Source: Phycisphaerales bacterium
GTDB lineage: Bacteria; Planctomycetota; Phycisphaerae; Phycisphaerales; SM1A02
Assembly (NCBI GenBank): GCA_029243925.1
Contig: JAQWRC010000188.1
Span: forward strand, 1-11,995
Length of the DNA: 11,995 bases
Reading direction: 5' to 3'
How positions within the stretch are numbered: position 1 is the stretch's first letter; each line of letters begins with the position of its first letter. Position numbers and translations under genes: made by a program. The notes beneath the pieces were generated by a model that saw nothing but the letters and a program-made list of their open reading frames with translations, searched no databases and was not told the origin of the DNA. This document shows positions 1 to 6,322 of this stretch, one piece after another.

Positions 1-990
1 GGCAGCAGCATCGAGTACAGCACCGCGCTCGTCACGCCGGACCCGATCGCCCTCGACAGCCTGTACTACGACTTCTATGCGCGCAATCAGGAGCGGGCTC
101 AACTGGCCATCGAACTCGATCAGGCCGCACTGACTCGAGGCTGGAATACGAAAAACGACATCCCGGTCCTTCCCTACGTCTACAACGGTGCCGTCGACTG
201 GTACAACGACGACGAATACACCGAGGCCGACCTTGAGCAGTTCGAGGCATGGCTCGATGCCAACATCCCCTACGAGTACACCGGACCGATCTGCCTCGAC
301 ATGGAAGGCAACTGGTGGCCGCAGTTCGACTGGGTGGCGACACAGGAACAGATGGATGTGATTCTCGACTTCTATATCCAGGGGCTTGAATACGCGCAGG
401 CCATGCGACCGAATGCGAAGTTCGGCTACTGGGGGTTGCCGAAGAAGAACCAGACTGGCCCCGACTACAGCGGGCCGTCGATCGAGCGGCTGCTCCGAGC
501 ATGCGGCGCCATCTTCCCCGACACCTATGAAGACAATCCCGGCGGCAATGACGCCGCTCGTCTTGAACGCCACATCGAACGAGCCATGGAAATGGTGGAC
601 GGCCGCGTCCCCGTTCATGTGCAGATGAGTCCTCGCTACCGTGATGATGAACTCGGCGGCTGGCGTCACTTCCACGAGATCGACGAGATCATCCGCGATC
701 AGGCTCGACCCGCTCTAGAAGCCAGATATCAGAGTGCCCGAGGCGTCCATCGTGTCGCCAGCATCGGCCTGTGGGACGCGTACGTCTACGTGCAACGCTA
801 TCACGACGACTGGTGGTCACTCACCATGGAAGAAGTCGATGAACTCTGGGTGGAAGTCGACGAGTACCACAATGCCGTGTATCTAGCCATTGATGAAGTC
901 GTTGCCGAATACGCCACTCCCGACGAAGATCCGGACGCCGACAGGCCTGGTCCAGGCGACAGCCAACAGGGCAAGACGGCGTCACGCTGA
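1..990 (+). CDS. Hyaluronidase-like (GH56-like) TIM-barrel protein, 3' part
   Basis: Frame 1 is open from the first base to the TGA at 988-990, so the 5' end and any signal peptide lie outside the window; 329 residues are visible. I read it as a glycoside-hydrolase-like barrel. The segment PYVYNGAVDWYND, followed about 40 residues later by TGPICLDMEGNWWP (fragment residues 93-106) and then RPNAKFGYWGLPK, matches the order and spacing of the GH56 hyaluronidase core as I remember it: a strand ending in a D-x-E pair, a helix, then a RPNA-[LK]-[WF]-GYYGFP strand. The D-M-E at residues 100-102 would hold the catalytic glutamate. Many Trp, Tyr and acidic residues fit a carbohydrate-binding surface. 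The last 30 residues are Asp/Pro/Gly/Gln-rich and look like a disordered tail. The family assignment rests on remembered motifs only; substrate and even enzymatic activity are unproven, and another GH18/GH25-like barrel is possible. It converges on fbaB, 60 bases away. Confidence 0.55.
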   Translation, partial: GSSIEYSTALVTPDPIALDSLYYDFYARNQERAQLAIELDQAALTRGWNTKNDIPVLPYVYNGAVDWYNDDEYTEADLEQFEAWLDANIPYEYTGPICLDMEGNWWPQFDWVATQEQMDVILDFYIQGLEYAQAMRPNAKFGYWGLPKKNQTGPDYSGPSIERLLRACGAIFPDTYEDNPGGNDAARLERHIERAMEMVDGRVPVHVQMSPRYRDDELGGWRHFHEIDEIIRDQARPALEARYQSARGVHRVASIGLWDAYVYVQRYHDDWWSLTMEEVDELWVEVDEYHNAVYLAIDEVVAEYATPDEDPDADRPGPGDSQQGKTASR

Positions 991-1040
991 TCCGTCCACA
1001 CGCACTACTAATGTGACATAGATGTGGCCCTGCCAAGAGC

Positions 1041-1061
1041 CCATCGCCTGTCAGGCGATGG
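1041..1061. terminator. Inverted repeat between convergent genes, containing the fbaB stop codon
   Basis: Two perfect 10-base arms, CCATCGCCTG and CAGGCGATGG, flank a single T. As RNA this folds into an 8-bp stem with a 5-base loop on either strand. The fbaB stop codon (complement of 1051-1053) sits in the loop/stem. No T-run follows on either strand, so it is not a classical intrinsic terminator. It may be a bidirectional 3'-end processing or protective hairpin for the barrel gene and fbaB. Confidence 0.5.
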
Positions 1062-2127
1062 TGATCGAGGAATCCAGATACACATTCTGGATCGCGTTGA
1101 GCAGTTGCACGCCCTCATCCATCGGACGCTGGAATGCCTTGCGACCGGAAATCAATCCACTCCCGCCAGCACGCTTGTTGATGACGGCTGTGCGAACCGC
1201 TTGGGCGAAATCATTGTCGCCGGAAGCGCCGCCGGAGTTGATCAGGCCAATACGCCCCATGTAGCAGTTGGCGACCTGCCAGCGACACAGATCGATCGGA
1301 TGGTCACTGCAGAGTTCGTCGTACATCTTCTGATCGAACTTGCCATAGGAACCGCCATCATTCATCGCGATGTAGCCGCCATTGTTCGTGGCAAGTTTCT
1401 GCTTGATGATGTCGGCTTGAATCGTCACGCCCAGATGATTTGCCTGACCGGTGAGATCGGCAGCGGCGTGGTAATCCGTTCCTCCAACCTTGAAGTCATC
1501 GCTGCGGAGGTAGCACCACAGAACCGTTGCCATGCCCAACTCATGAGCAAATGCAAACGCATCGGCAATCTCCTGAATCTGACGTCGTGACTGATCGGAA
1601 CCAAAGTAGATGGTTGCACCAACTGCGCTGGCACCAAGATTCCATGCTTCCTGAACGGAACCGAACAGAACTTGGTCGTACGAATTGGGGCTGGTCAACA
1701 ACTCGTTGTGGTTGATTTTCACGATGAAGGGGATCTTGTGAACCCACTTGCGTGCAACCGAGCCGAGCACGCCGTACGTCGTGGCCACGGCATTGCACCC
1801 GCCCTCGACCGCAAGACGAATGATGTTGTCGCCATCGAAGTAGATCGGATTCTTCGCAAACGAAGCGGCCGCGGAATGCTCGATGCCCTGATCGACGGGC
1901 AGAATCGAAACATACCCGGTATTGGCCAATCGACCGTGACCGTAGATCGACTGCAGTGATCGAAGCACCTGCGGCGAACGGTCGGATGCCACGAAATGGC
2001 TGCCCACGACATCAGGGCCCGGCAGGCTCAGCATGGACTTGTCGATGACCGCATCATGATTGAGCAGTGAATCGGCCTCAGAGCCCAATAGATCGTGGAT
2101 TGAAGCGTCAGCAGCAATGGTGGTCAT
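1051..2127 (-). CDS. fbaB: Class I fructose-bisphosphate aldolase (FbaB/DhnA type)
   Basis: This enzyme cleaves fructose 1,6-bisphosphate to dihydroxyacetone phosphate and glyceraldehyde 3-phosphate (or the reverse) in cytoplasmic glycolysis/gluconeogenesis through a Schiff base. The 358-residue product follows E. coli FbaB almost from end to end by remembered sequence: LLGSEAD (13-19), [16 protein letters not shown] (71-86), ATTYGVL (115-121), VKINHNE (136-142), [18 protein letters not shown] (170-187), DLTGQANH (224-231), ADIIKQK (238-244), [17 protein letters not shown] and a final YLDSSITIA. The Schiff-base lysine should be K242. The start at 2127 is chosen because the family begins just there and because GGAG (complement of 2136-2139) lies 8 bases upstream. 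The frame stays open another 100 codons upstream, but that extension is low-complexity and overlaps mnmA. It diverges from mnmA and ends in the inverted repeat at 1041-1061. Confidence 0.96.
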   Translation of the reverse strand: MTTIAADASIHDLLGSEADSLLNHDAVIDKSMLSLPGPDVVGSHFVASDRSPQVLRSLQSIYGHGRLANTGYVSILPVDQGIEHSAAASFAKNPIYFDGDNIIRLAVEGGCNAVATTYGVLGSVARKWVHKIPFIVKINHNELLTSPNSYDQVLFGSVQEAWNLGASAVGATIYFGSDQSRRQIQEIADAFAFAHELGMATVLWCYLRSDDFKVGGTDYHAAADLTGQANHLGVTIQADIIKQKLATNNGGYIAMNDGGSYGKFDQKMYDELCSDHPIDLCRWQVANCYMGRIGLINSGGASGDNDFAQAVRTAVINKRAGGSGLISGRKAFQRPMDEGVQLLNAIQNVYLDSSITIA

Positions 2128-2161
2128 GAGAAAGGCTCCGGAAGAGGGTCCAATGAGTGTC

Positions 2162-2170
2162 ATTCTAGCA
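2162..2170 (-). promoter_or_regulatory. Extended -10 promoter candidate of fbaB
   Basis: Read on the minus strand this is TGCTAGAAT, an extended -10 (TGn) plus TAGAAT (5 of 6 matches to TATAAT). The distance to the fbaB ATG gives a leader of roughly 28 bases with the GGAG ribosome-binding site inside it. No good -35 is seen at the ideal distance; TTGGTC occurs 19 bases upstream, within the direct repeat. The same TAGAAT hexamer occurs in the fusA promoter of this window. Confidence 0.5.
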
Positions 2171-2196
2171 CGGACCAAGTACCGCGGACCAAGTAC
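2171..2196. repeat. Two 12-base direct repeats in the fbaB-mnmA divergent region
   Basis: CGGACCAAGTAC occurs at 2171-2182 and again at 2185-2196, separated by 2 bases (period 14). The repeats sit between the -10 candidate of fbaB and the mnmA start, where a regulator of either gene could bind. They could equally be a small local duplication. No known operator was recognised. Confidence 0.45.
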
Positions 2197-2206
2197 ACTC
2201 ACACGA

Positions 2207-3349
2207 ATGTCCACCACACGCATAGACCCCCCTCCCGGGGGCAAGATCCTCGTCGCGATGTCCGGCGGGGTCGATTCCTCAGTCGCAGCCGCATTGCTGG
2301 CACGCGATGGCTGGGAGGTGGTCGGCTGCTTCATGCGACTGGGGTCTCCGGGCGAGGAACTCGATGCCGGGCCGGTCCTGCATAGTGACAGTGACATCCG
2401 CATTGGCCACAAGGGCTGCTGCTCCATCACCGATGCAGCGGACGCCAGACGTGTCGCGGGCCAACTCGATGTCCCTTTCTACGTGTGCAACTTCAAGAAG
2501 GATTTCGGCCGCATCATCGACTACTTCGTCGGCGAGTACAACGATGGCCGGACGCCCAACCCATGCGTGCGATGCAACGACTGGCTCAAGTTCGGCAAAC
2601 TGCACGAATACGCTCGCCAACTGGGCGCGTCCCATGTCGCTTCCGGACATCATGCACGAATCGAATCCGTTCAAGGCGAACCCCGACTTCGCATGGGCGC
2701 CGATTCCGGCAAAGATCAGAGTTATGTCCTCTTCGGCGCTCGACGACAACAGCTTGGAGAAATGCTCCTCCCCATCGGTGGGTACACCAAAGATGAAATA
2801 CGATCACTGGCCAAGGAGTTGGGACTCGGTGTCCATAACAAACCCGATTCCCAGGAGATCTGCTTCGTACCCGATGATGACTACGCCGGGCTCGTCTCGC
2901 GAACGACACCGGATGCGATCCAAGAGGGCGAGATTCACGATCTTGAAGGGAACGTCATCGGTACGCACCGGGGCCACCAACATTTCACCGTCGGACAGCG
3001 TCGCGGGCTGGGCGTGTCAATCGGACTGCCGATCTATGTCGTCGACAAAAATGCGGAAACGAATACGGTAACCGTCGGTCCGAAAAAATCCTTGGCTGCT
3101 TCAGGATGCAGAGCGGATGAATCAAATTGGCACGTCGATGCGTGGGACGAATTGCGTCCCTGCATGGCCAAGATCCGTTACAACGCAGATCCGGTCCCGG
3201 CACGCGTCAGATCGACCGGCCCTGATCACATCGAGGTTTGTTTCGATGAGCCACAGGATGCCGTCGCACCTGGACAGGCTGTCGTCTGCTACGAAGGCGA
3301 TCTCGTCATTTGTGGCGGCTGGATTCGTGAAGCGATGATGACTTCATGA
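2207..3349 (+). CDS. mnmA: tRNA-specific 2-thiouridylase MnmA
   Basis: MnmA thiolates U34 of tRNA-Lys, -Glu and -Gln: it adenylates the uridine and inserts sulfur delivered as an enzyme persulfide. The 380-residue product (E. coli 368) has the PP-loop SGGVDSS (19-25), the segment [15 protein letters not shown] (116-130) with nucleophile C123, SGHHAR (146-151), KDQSY (169-173), the persulfide cysteine C219 in [12 protein letters not shown], and TVGQRRGLG (261-269). A GCC motif with two adjacent cysteines (C71, C72) is present, as in many non-proteobacterial MnmAs. The start at 2207 (10 residues before KILVAMSGG) fits the family but lacks a ribosome-binding site. An in-frame ATG at 2153 has GAGGG just upstream and would add 18 residues, so the start is not settled. 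The stop overlaps the ggt start (ATGA), which suggests translational coupling. Confidence 0.96.
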   Translation: MSTTRIDPPPGGKILVAMSGGVDSSVAAALLARDGWEVVGCFMRLGSPGEELDAGPVLHSDSDIRIGHKGCCSITDAADARRVAGQLDVPFYVCNFKKDFGRIIDYFVGEYNDGRTPNPCVRCNDWLKFGKLHEYARQLGASHVASGHHARIESVQGEPRLRMGADSGKDQSYVLFGARRQQLGEMLLPIGGYTKDEIRSLAKELGLGVHNKPDSQEICFVPDDDYAGLVSRTTPDAIQEGEIHDLEGNVIGTHRGHQHFTVGQRRGLGVSIGLPIYVVDKNAETNTVTVGPKKSLAASGCRADESNWHVDAWDELRPCMAKIRYNADPVPARVRSTGPDHIEVCFDEPQDAVAPGQAVVCYEGDLVICGGWIREAMMTS

Positions 3350-4938
3350 ACACGGCCATGGACTGGACATTGCCCTACGACTCACGCCGCATGCCGGTAT
3401 GCGCGGGAAGCACCGTCGCAACGAGCCAACCTCTGGCCGCAACAGCTGCAATCGATGTTCTTCGAGATGGTGGCAATGCCGTTGACGCAGCCATTGCCGC
3501 CGCCATGGCACTGACGGTGGTTGAACCATGTTCCAACGGCATCGGTGGTGATGCGTTCGCCATGGTCCATGACGGCACACGCCTTCATGGCCTGAACGCT
3601 TCCGGACGTGCTCCACGATCGTGGAGCATCGAACGGTTCGCCGGGCATGACCGGATGCCCACACTGGGGTGGGATGCGGTCACCGTCCCAGGCGCCGTAT
3701 CGGGATGGGCTGCACTGTCCGAACGATTTGGAACAATGCCATTGACGCGACTCGCGCAGGCAGCGTGCGACTATGCTCGCGATGGATTCCCCGTATCACC
3801 GCAGGCAGCCAACTCATGGGAGCGAGCACGACATCGCTATGAATCCTGTCCCCAATGGCAGCAGACTTTTGCTCCGCACGGGCGAGCGCCTCGCCCAGGC
3901 GAACGATTTTCCTGCCCAGCACAGGCGGATTCACTTGAAGCCATCGCATCGAGCAATGGACAGGATTTCTACACCGGCGATCTTGCACGGCGTATCGTCG
4001 AAGCTGCCGCTGCTGACGGCGGCGCGCTCGATGCGACCGATCTCGCACGCCATGAACCGCTCTGGGTCGAACCGCTTTCCATCCCCTACCGTGATCGAAT
4101 GCTGCATGAACTGCCGCCAAATGGCCAAGGGCTCGTGCCGCTGGTTGCCGCAGCATTGCTTGACCGATTCGACGTCTCCATGCATGAACCCGATGATCCA
4201 GCCTTGCTGCATCTTCAAATTGAATCGATCAAACATGCGTTTGCCCTCTGCAAACCTGAACTTGGGTGTCCCGACTCGATGCGCCGATCTCCGGAGTCGC
4301 TCCTGGACTCGAAGCAACTCGATGCGATTGCAGCCACAATTGCCCCCGACGCGGCGCATGATCCAGGCCACGTCGTCGTGACAGATGCATCAACCGTCTA
4401 TCTTGCGGTCGGCGATGCAAACGGAATGATGGTGTCCTACATTCAATCGAACTACATGGGCTTTGGCAGTGGGATCGTGGTGCCAGATACTGGAATCGCA
4501 ATGCAGAATCGAGGGGCTGGATTCGTGCTCGAGCCAGGACACCCCAACGCGGTGGCTGGTGGCCGACGTCCATACCACACGATCATTCCTGGTTTCATTT
4601 CCAGAAATGGCGCACCGGAAATCGCCTTCGGCGTGATGGGTGGGCACATGCAACCGCAGGGTCATCTACAGGTCCTGTCGCACCTCGTTGATGCGGGCAG
4701 AAATCCCCAGGCGGCTCTGGATGCACCGCGCTGGCGCATCGACCAAGGCTGTCGAGTCCATCTTGAACCTGGCTTTTCATCCGCGACAATTGATGGATTA
4801 CGCACTCGAGGCCACGCCATCGAACACGCGAGCGAACGAAGCGTCGCCTTCGGCGGCGGGCAGGTGGTTCAACGAATTGAAGCCGATTACGTCGCTGGGA
4901 GTGACTCACGTCGGGATGGGCTGGCAATGGGACGATGA
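3346..4938 (+). CDS. ggt: Gamma-glutamyltransferase family protein (YwrD type)
   Basis: This is an N-terminal-nucleophile hydrolase that cleaves or transfers gamma-glutamyl groups from glutathione or other gamma-glutamyl compounds after self-cleavage into two subunits. The 530 residues contain GSTVATSQPLAA (21-32), GGNAVDAAIAAAMAL (42-56), EPCSNGIGGDAF (60-71), LNASGRAP (83-90; R88 fits the substrate-carboxylate arginine), then TDASTVYLAVGDANG with T350 as the likely processing nucleophile, counted by equal spacing to the Thr391-to-DKDG segment of E. coli GGT. SNYMGFGSGIVVPDTGIAMQNRG and GVMGGHMQPQGHLQV follow the pattern of cytoplasmic YwrD-like members. No signal peptide is visible, unlike periplasmic GGT. 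The start ATG overlaps the mnmA stop; ATG at 3358 is an alternative. Whether it acts on glutathione or another substrate cannot be told. Confidence 0.9.
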   Translation: MNTAMDWTLPYDSRRMPVCAGSTVATSQPLAATAAIDVLRDGGNAVDAAIAAAMALTVVEPCSNGIGGDAFAMVHDGTRLHGLNASGRAPRSWSIERFAGHDRMPTLGWDAVTVPGAVSGWAALSERFGTMPLTRLAQAACDYARDGFPVSPQAANSWERARHRYESCPQWQQTFAPHGRAPRPGERFSCPAQADSLEAIASSNGQDFYTGDLARRIVEAAAADGGALDATDLARHEPLWVEPLSIPYRDRMLHELPPNGQGLVPLVAAALLDRFDVSMHEPDDPALLHLQIESIKHAFALCKPELGCPDSMRRSPESLLDSKQLDAIAATIAPDAAHDPGHVVVTDASTVYLAVGDANGMMVSYIQSNYMGFGSGIVVPDTGIAMQNRGAGFVLEPGHPNAVAGGRRPYHTIIPGFISRNGAPEIAFGVMGGHMQPQGHLQVLSHLVDAGRNPQAALDAPRWRIDQGCRVHLEPGFSSATIDGLRTRGHAIEHASERSVAFGGGQVVQRIEADYVAGSDSRRDGLAMGR

Positions 4939-4959
4939 TCGTCCGCTACCCTGTATGGC

Positions 4960-5946
4960 ATGTTGCTCTACGCAGGAATCGATGAAGCTGGCTACGGACC
5001 GATGCTCGGACCACTGTGTGTGGGCCGCGCACTGTTCGCTATCGAGGACTGCGATCCGAATCTTGGTGCTCCGGATCTGTGGGCTCGGCTTGACCATGCC
5101 GTGTGCAGAGGTCGCCGTGACCATGGCAAGCGCATCGCCGTCGACGACTCAAAGAAACTCAAGAGCAGCAACAAGGGATCAATCCATCCACTTCACCATC
5201 TTGAACGTGGCGTGCTGGCGTTTCTGGGCGTGACCCGGGATTCGATGGATTGGTTCGAGTCATTGACGGATGAGGACGTCCTCGCCGTGCTCGGGGCACA
5301 GGTGCCTCCACATGCCTGGTACACCGGCAAGACCGAACTCCCCGTCGGTGAAGATCGAGGACTGCTTCGCATAGCAACATCTCGTCTGCAGCGATCCATG
5401 ATCGATGCAGGAGTGACCTGCAGATCACTGGCCTGTGAGATCATCGATGCTGATGCGTTCAATCTTCAAGTGGATCGCACCGGCAACAAGGCACATGTGA
5501 ACTTTGCCGCGGTGCTTCGTCATATCGAACACCTCCGACACCACCATCCTGAAGATGATCTCCACGTGGTCGTGGATCGCCAAGGTGGCCGAACGACCTA
5601 CCGCCGGGACCTTCAGCAGGCATGGCCAGAAGACACCCTCAAGGTGCTGGATGAGGCCCCCGCCCTCTGTCGATATCGCCTGGATTCGACGAATCGAGCT
5701 GCGTGCAGCATCACATTCGCGCAAGCCGGCGACAGCCGCCACCTCCCGATCTCCTTGGCCTCGATGGCCGCAAAGTACACCCGGGAGCTCCTTATGCTGA
5801 GGCTCAACCGATGGTTCGCTGCCACCAAGCCAGACCTGAAGCCCACCGCAGGATATGTTCAGGATGCACGGCGATACCTCCAGGATATCGAAACGATCCT
5901 CGAATCAAAATCCATAGATCGATCAAACCTGATCCGCGTCTGCTGA
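4960..5946 (+). CDS. RNase HII-like protein, enlarged
   Basis: RNase HII removes ribonucleotides from DNA and RNA:DNA hybrids. This 328-residue protein starts with YAGIDEAGYGPMLGPLCVG (4-22), contains VDDSKKL (61-67), VVVDRQGGR (203-211) and AGDSRHLPISLASMAAKYTREL (256-277, key D258). Together D8, E9, D206 and D258 line up with the four catalytic acids D-E-D-D of RNase HII (E. coli D16, E17, D108, D126). Two things differ from the usual enzyme of about 200 residues: the substrate-recognition GRG motif reads GYG, and about 75 extra residues (roughly 90-165) separate the DSKKL motif from the third catalytic Asp. The family is clear, but specificity (ribonucleotide excision, hybrid cleavage, or something else) is not. 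It follows ggt by 21 bases without an obvious ribosome-binding site, so it probably belongs to the mnmA-ggt transcript. Its stop codon is inside the structure at 5945-5983. Confidence 0.82.
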   Translation: MLLYAGIDEAGYGPMLGPLCVGRALFAIEDCDPNLGAPDLWARLDHAVCRGRRDHGKRIAVDDSKKLKSSNKGSIHPLHHLERGVLAFLGVTRDSMDWFESLTDEDVLAVLGAQVPPHAWYTGKTELPVGEDRGLLRIATSRLQRSMIDAGVTCRSLACEIIDADAFNLQVDRTGNKAHVNFAAVLRHIEHLRHHHPEDDLHVVVDRQGGRTTYRRDLQQAWPEDTLKVLDEAPALCRYRLDSTNRAACSITFAQAGDSRHLPISLASMAAKYTRELLMLRLNRWFAATKPDLKPTAGYVQDARRYLQDIETILESKSIDRSNLIRVC

Positions 5947-5983
5947 GCAACTGCAACCCAAGTTGCTCCTCTACTGGGTTTTT
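5945..5983 (+). terminator. Terminator with possible H-type pseudoknot at the end of the mnmA-ggt-RNase run
   Basis: GAGCAACT (5945-5952) pairs perfectly with AGTTGCTC (5961-5968). The 8-base loop contains AACCCA (5955-5960), which pairs perfectly with TGGGTT (5975-5980), followed by TTTAT. The second stem alone plus T-run resembles an intrinsic terminator. The two stems together have H-type pseudoknot geometry: 2-base first loop, no junction, 6-base last loop. The stop codon at 5944-5946 overlaps the first stem. Confidence 0.65.
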
Positions 5984-5987
5984 ATCA

Positions 5988-6015
5988 TTGACAGGGCTCT
6001 TTTCGCCGATAGAAT
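5988..6015 (+). promoter_or_regulatory. Sigma70-type promoter upstream of fusA
   Basis: TTGACA (5988-5993) is a perfect -35. A 16-base spacer leads to TAGAAT (6010-6015), 5 of 6 matches to the -10 consensus. It starts right after the T-run of the upstream terminator, so fusA seems to have its own transcript. Predicted transcription start is about 6022, leaving a leader of about 300 bases before the fusA ATG. Confidence 0.8.
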
Positions 6016-6097
6016 CCCCAGATTGCTGGTGAATAATGTTTCTCTCCAGCGATTTTGAATCAGGCGTACCGATTTCCAACTGCACTCGGAGGTTTCC

Positions 6098-6136
6098 ATG
6101 CAGAACGAGGATGACGAATACGCCCGGGTTCGCTGA
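6098..6136 (+). CDS. Candidate 12-residue leader peptide upstream of fusA
   Basis: The ORF reads MQNEDDEYARVR and ends with TGA at 6134-6136. GGAGG (6088-6092) lies 5 bases before the ATG, the best ribosome-binding site in the window and much better than that of fusA itself. The peptide is acidic in the middle and ends Arg-Val-Arg (codons CGG, GTT, CGC). It is too short to be a conventional protein. Its last codons are part of an RNA sequence that can pair with the stem downstream, as in ribosome-sensing leader peptides. It has no run of one amino acid, so classical amino-acid attenuation is not indicated. Translation is inferred from the ribosome-binding site only. Confidence 0.45.
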   Translation: MQNEDDEYARVR

Positions 6137-6174
6137 GGCTCCGGACCACAAGTCCAGCCCGGTGTTCACCGGGC
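6122..6174 (+). promoter_or_regulatory. Mutually exclusive stems at the end of the leader ORF
   Basis: GCCCGG occurs at 6122-6127 (inside the leader ORF) and again at 6157-6162. Either copy can pair with CCGGGC at 6169-6174. The second copy gives a 7-bp stem with a GTTC tetraloop (6157-6174). A third hairpin, 6137-6159 (GGCT/AGCC and GGAC/GTCC around a 2-base bulge), uses up part of the left arm of that stem. A ribosome at the leader ORF stop would cover the first copy and favour the last stem, which is the logic of an attenuator switch. The pairings are directly visible; the switching is inferred. Confidence 0.45.
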
Positions 6175-6189
6175 CAGAGTCGGCGGAAC

Positions 6190-6210
6190 GCATCACGTAT
6201 CAGGTGATGC
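6190..6210 (+). repeat. Perfect 7-bp hairpin in the fusA leader
   Basis: GCATCAC (6190-6196) and GTGATGC (6204-6210) flank the 7-base loop GTATCAG. It lies between the competing stems and an unstructured A/C-rich stretch (6211-6234). Function unknown. Confidence 0.5.
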
Positions 6211-6234
6211 CCACCGAAACACATCAAACAACAA

Positions 6235-6263
6235 CGCACCGCGATCGGTGCGGATACGTATCC
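6235..6263 (+). repeat. 7-bp hairpin abutting a 12-base palindrome in the fusA leader
   Basis: CGCACCG (6235-6241) and CGGTGCG (6246-6252) flank a CGAT tetraloop. The palindrome GGATACGTATCC (6252-6263) starts on the last base of the stem. As RNA the first part is a stable hairpin. As DNA the palindrome could be an operator, but it lies more than 200 bases after the promoter, an unusual place for one. Confidence 0.45.
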
Positions 6264-6274
6264 CTCCACATTCA

Positions 6275-6289
6275 GGTCCATTTCGGACC
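6275..6289 (+). repeat. 5-bp hairpin nearest the fusA start
   Basis: GGTCC (6275-6279) and GGACC (6285-6289) flank the loop ATTTC. It ends 33 bases before the fusA ATG, so it does not directly cover the start codon. Confidence 0.4.
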
Positions 6290-6322
6290 ACTTACCACTC
6301 TACGACCCCAACGGATCACATC

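Larger units (their letters stand above)
6022..6322 (+). promoter_or_regulatory. Long structured 5' leader of fusA
   Basis: About 300 bases separate the predicted transcription start from the EF-G ATG. They contain a 12-codon ORF with a strong ribosome-binding site, competing stems over the end of that ORF, and four more perfect inverted repeats (6190-6210, 6235-6252, 6252-6263, 6275-6289). I could not match the region to a tRNA, SRP RNA, tmRNA, RNase P RNA or a riboswitch whose core I know. No T-run follows any of the stems, so an intrinsic attenuator is not evident. Control by translation, RNA stability or Rho would fit better, or it may encode a separate structured RNA. Confidence 0.55.

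Noticed and set aside
2128..2430. N-terminal extension of fbaB by about 100 codons
   Set aside because: The FbaB family begins at the internal ATG at 2127, which has a ribosome-binding site. The extension is compositionally odd and lies over mnmA and its upstream region.
4380..4440. Loss of the catalytic threonine in GGT (ST instead of TT)
   Set aside because: Counting the distance to the following D-x-x-G motif places T350 exactly at the nucleophile position, so the enzyme appears intact.
6118..6180. Possible tRNA or SRP RNA suggested by GGTTCG and GC-rich stems
   Set aside because: No cloverleaf, acceptor stem or anticodon arm can be built, and the SRP core sequence is absent.
6248..6322. 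Upstream GTG start for fusA adding 25 residues
   Set aside because: EF-G proteins begin near the ATG at 6323, and the added residues are not family-like.
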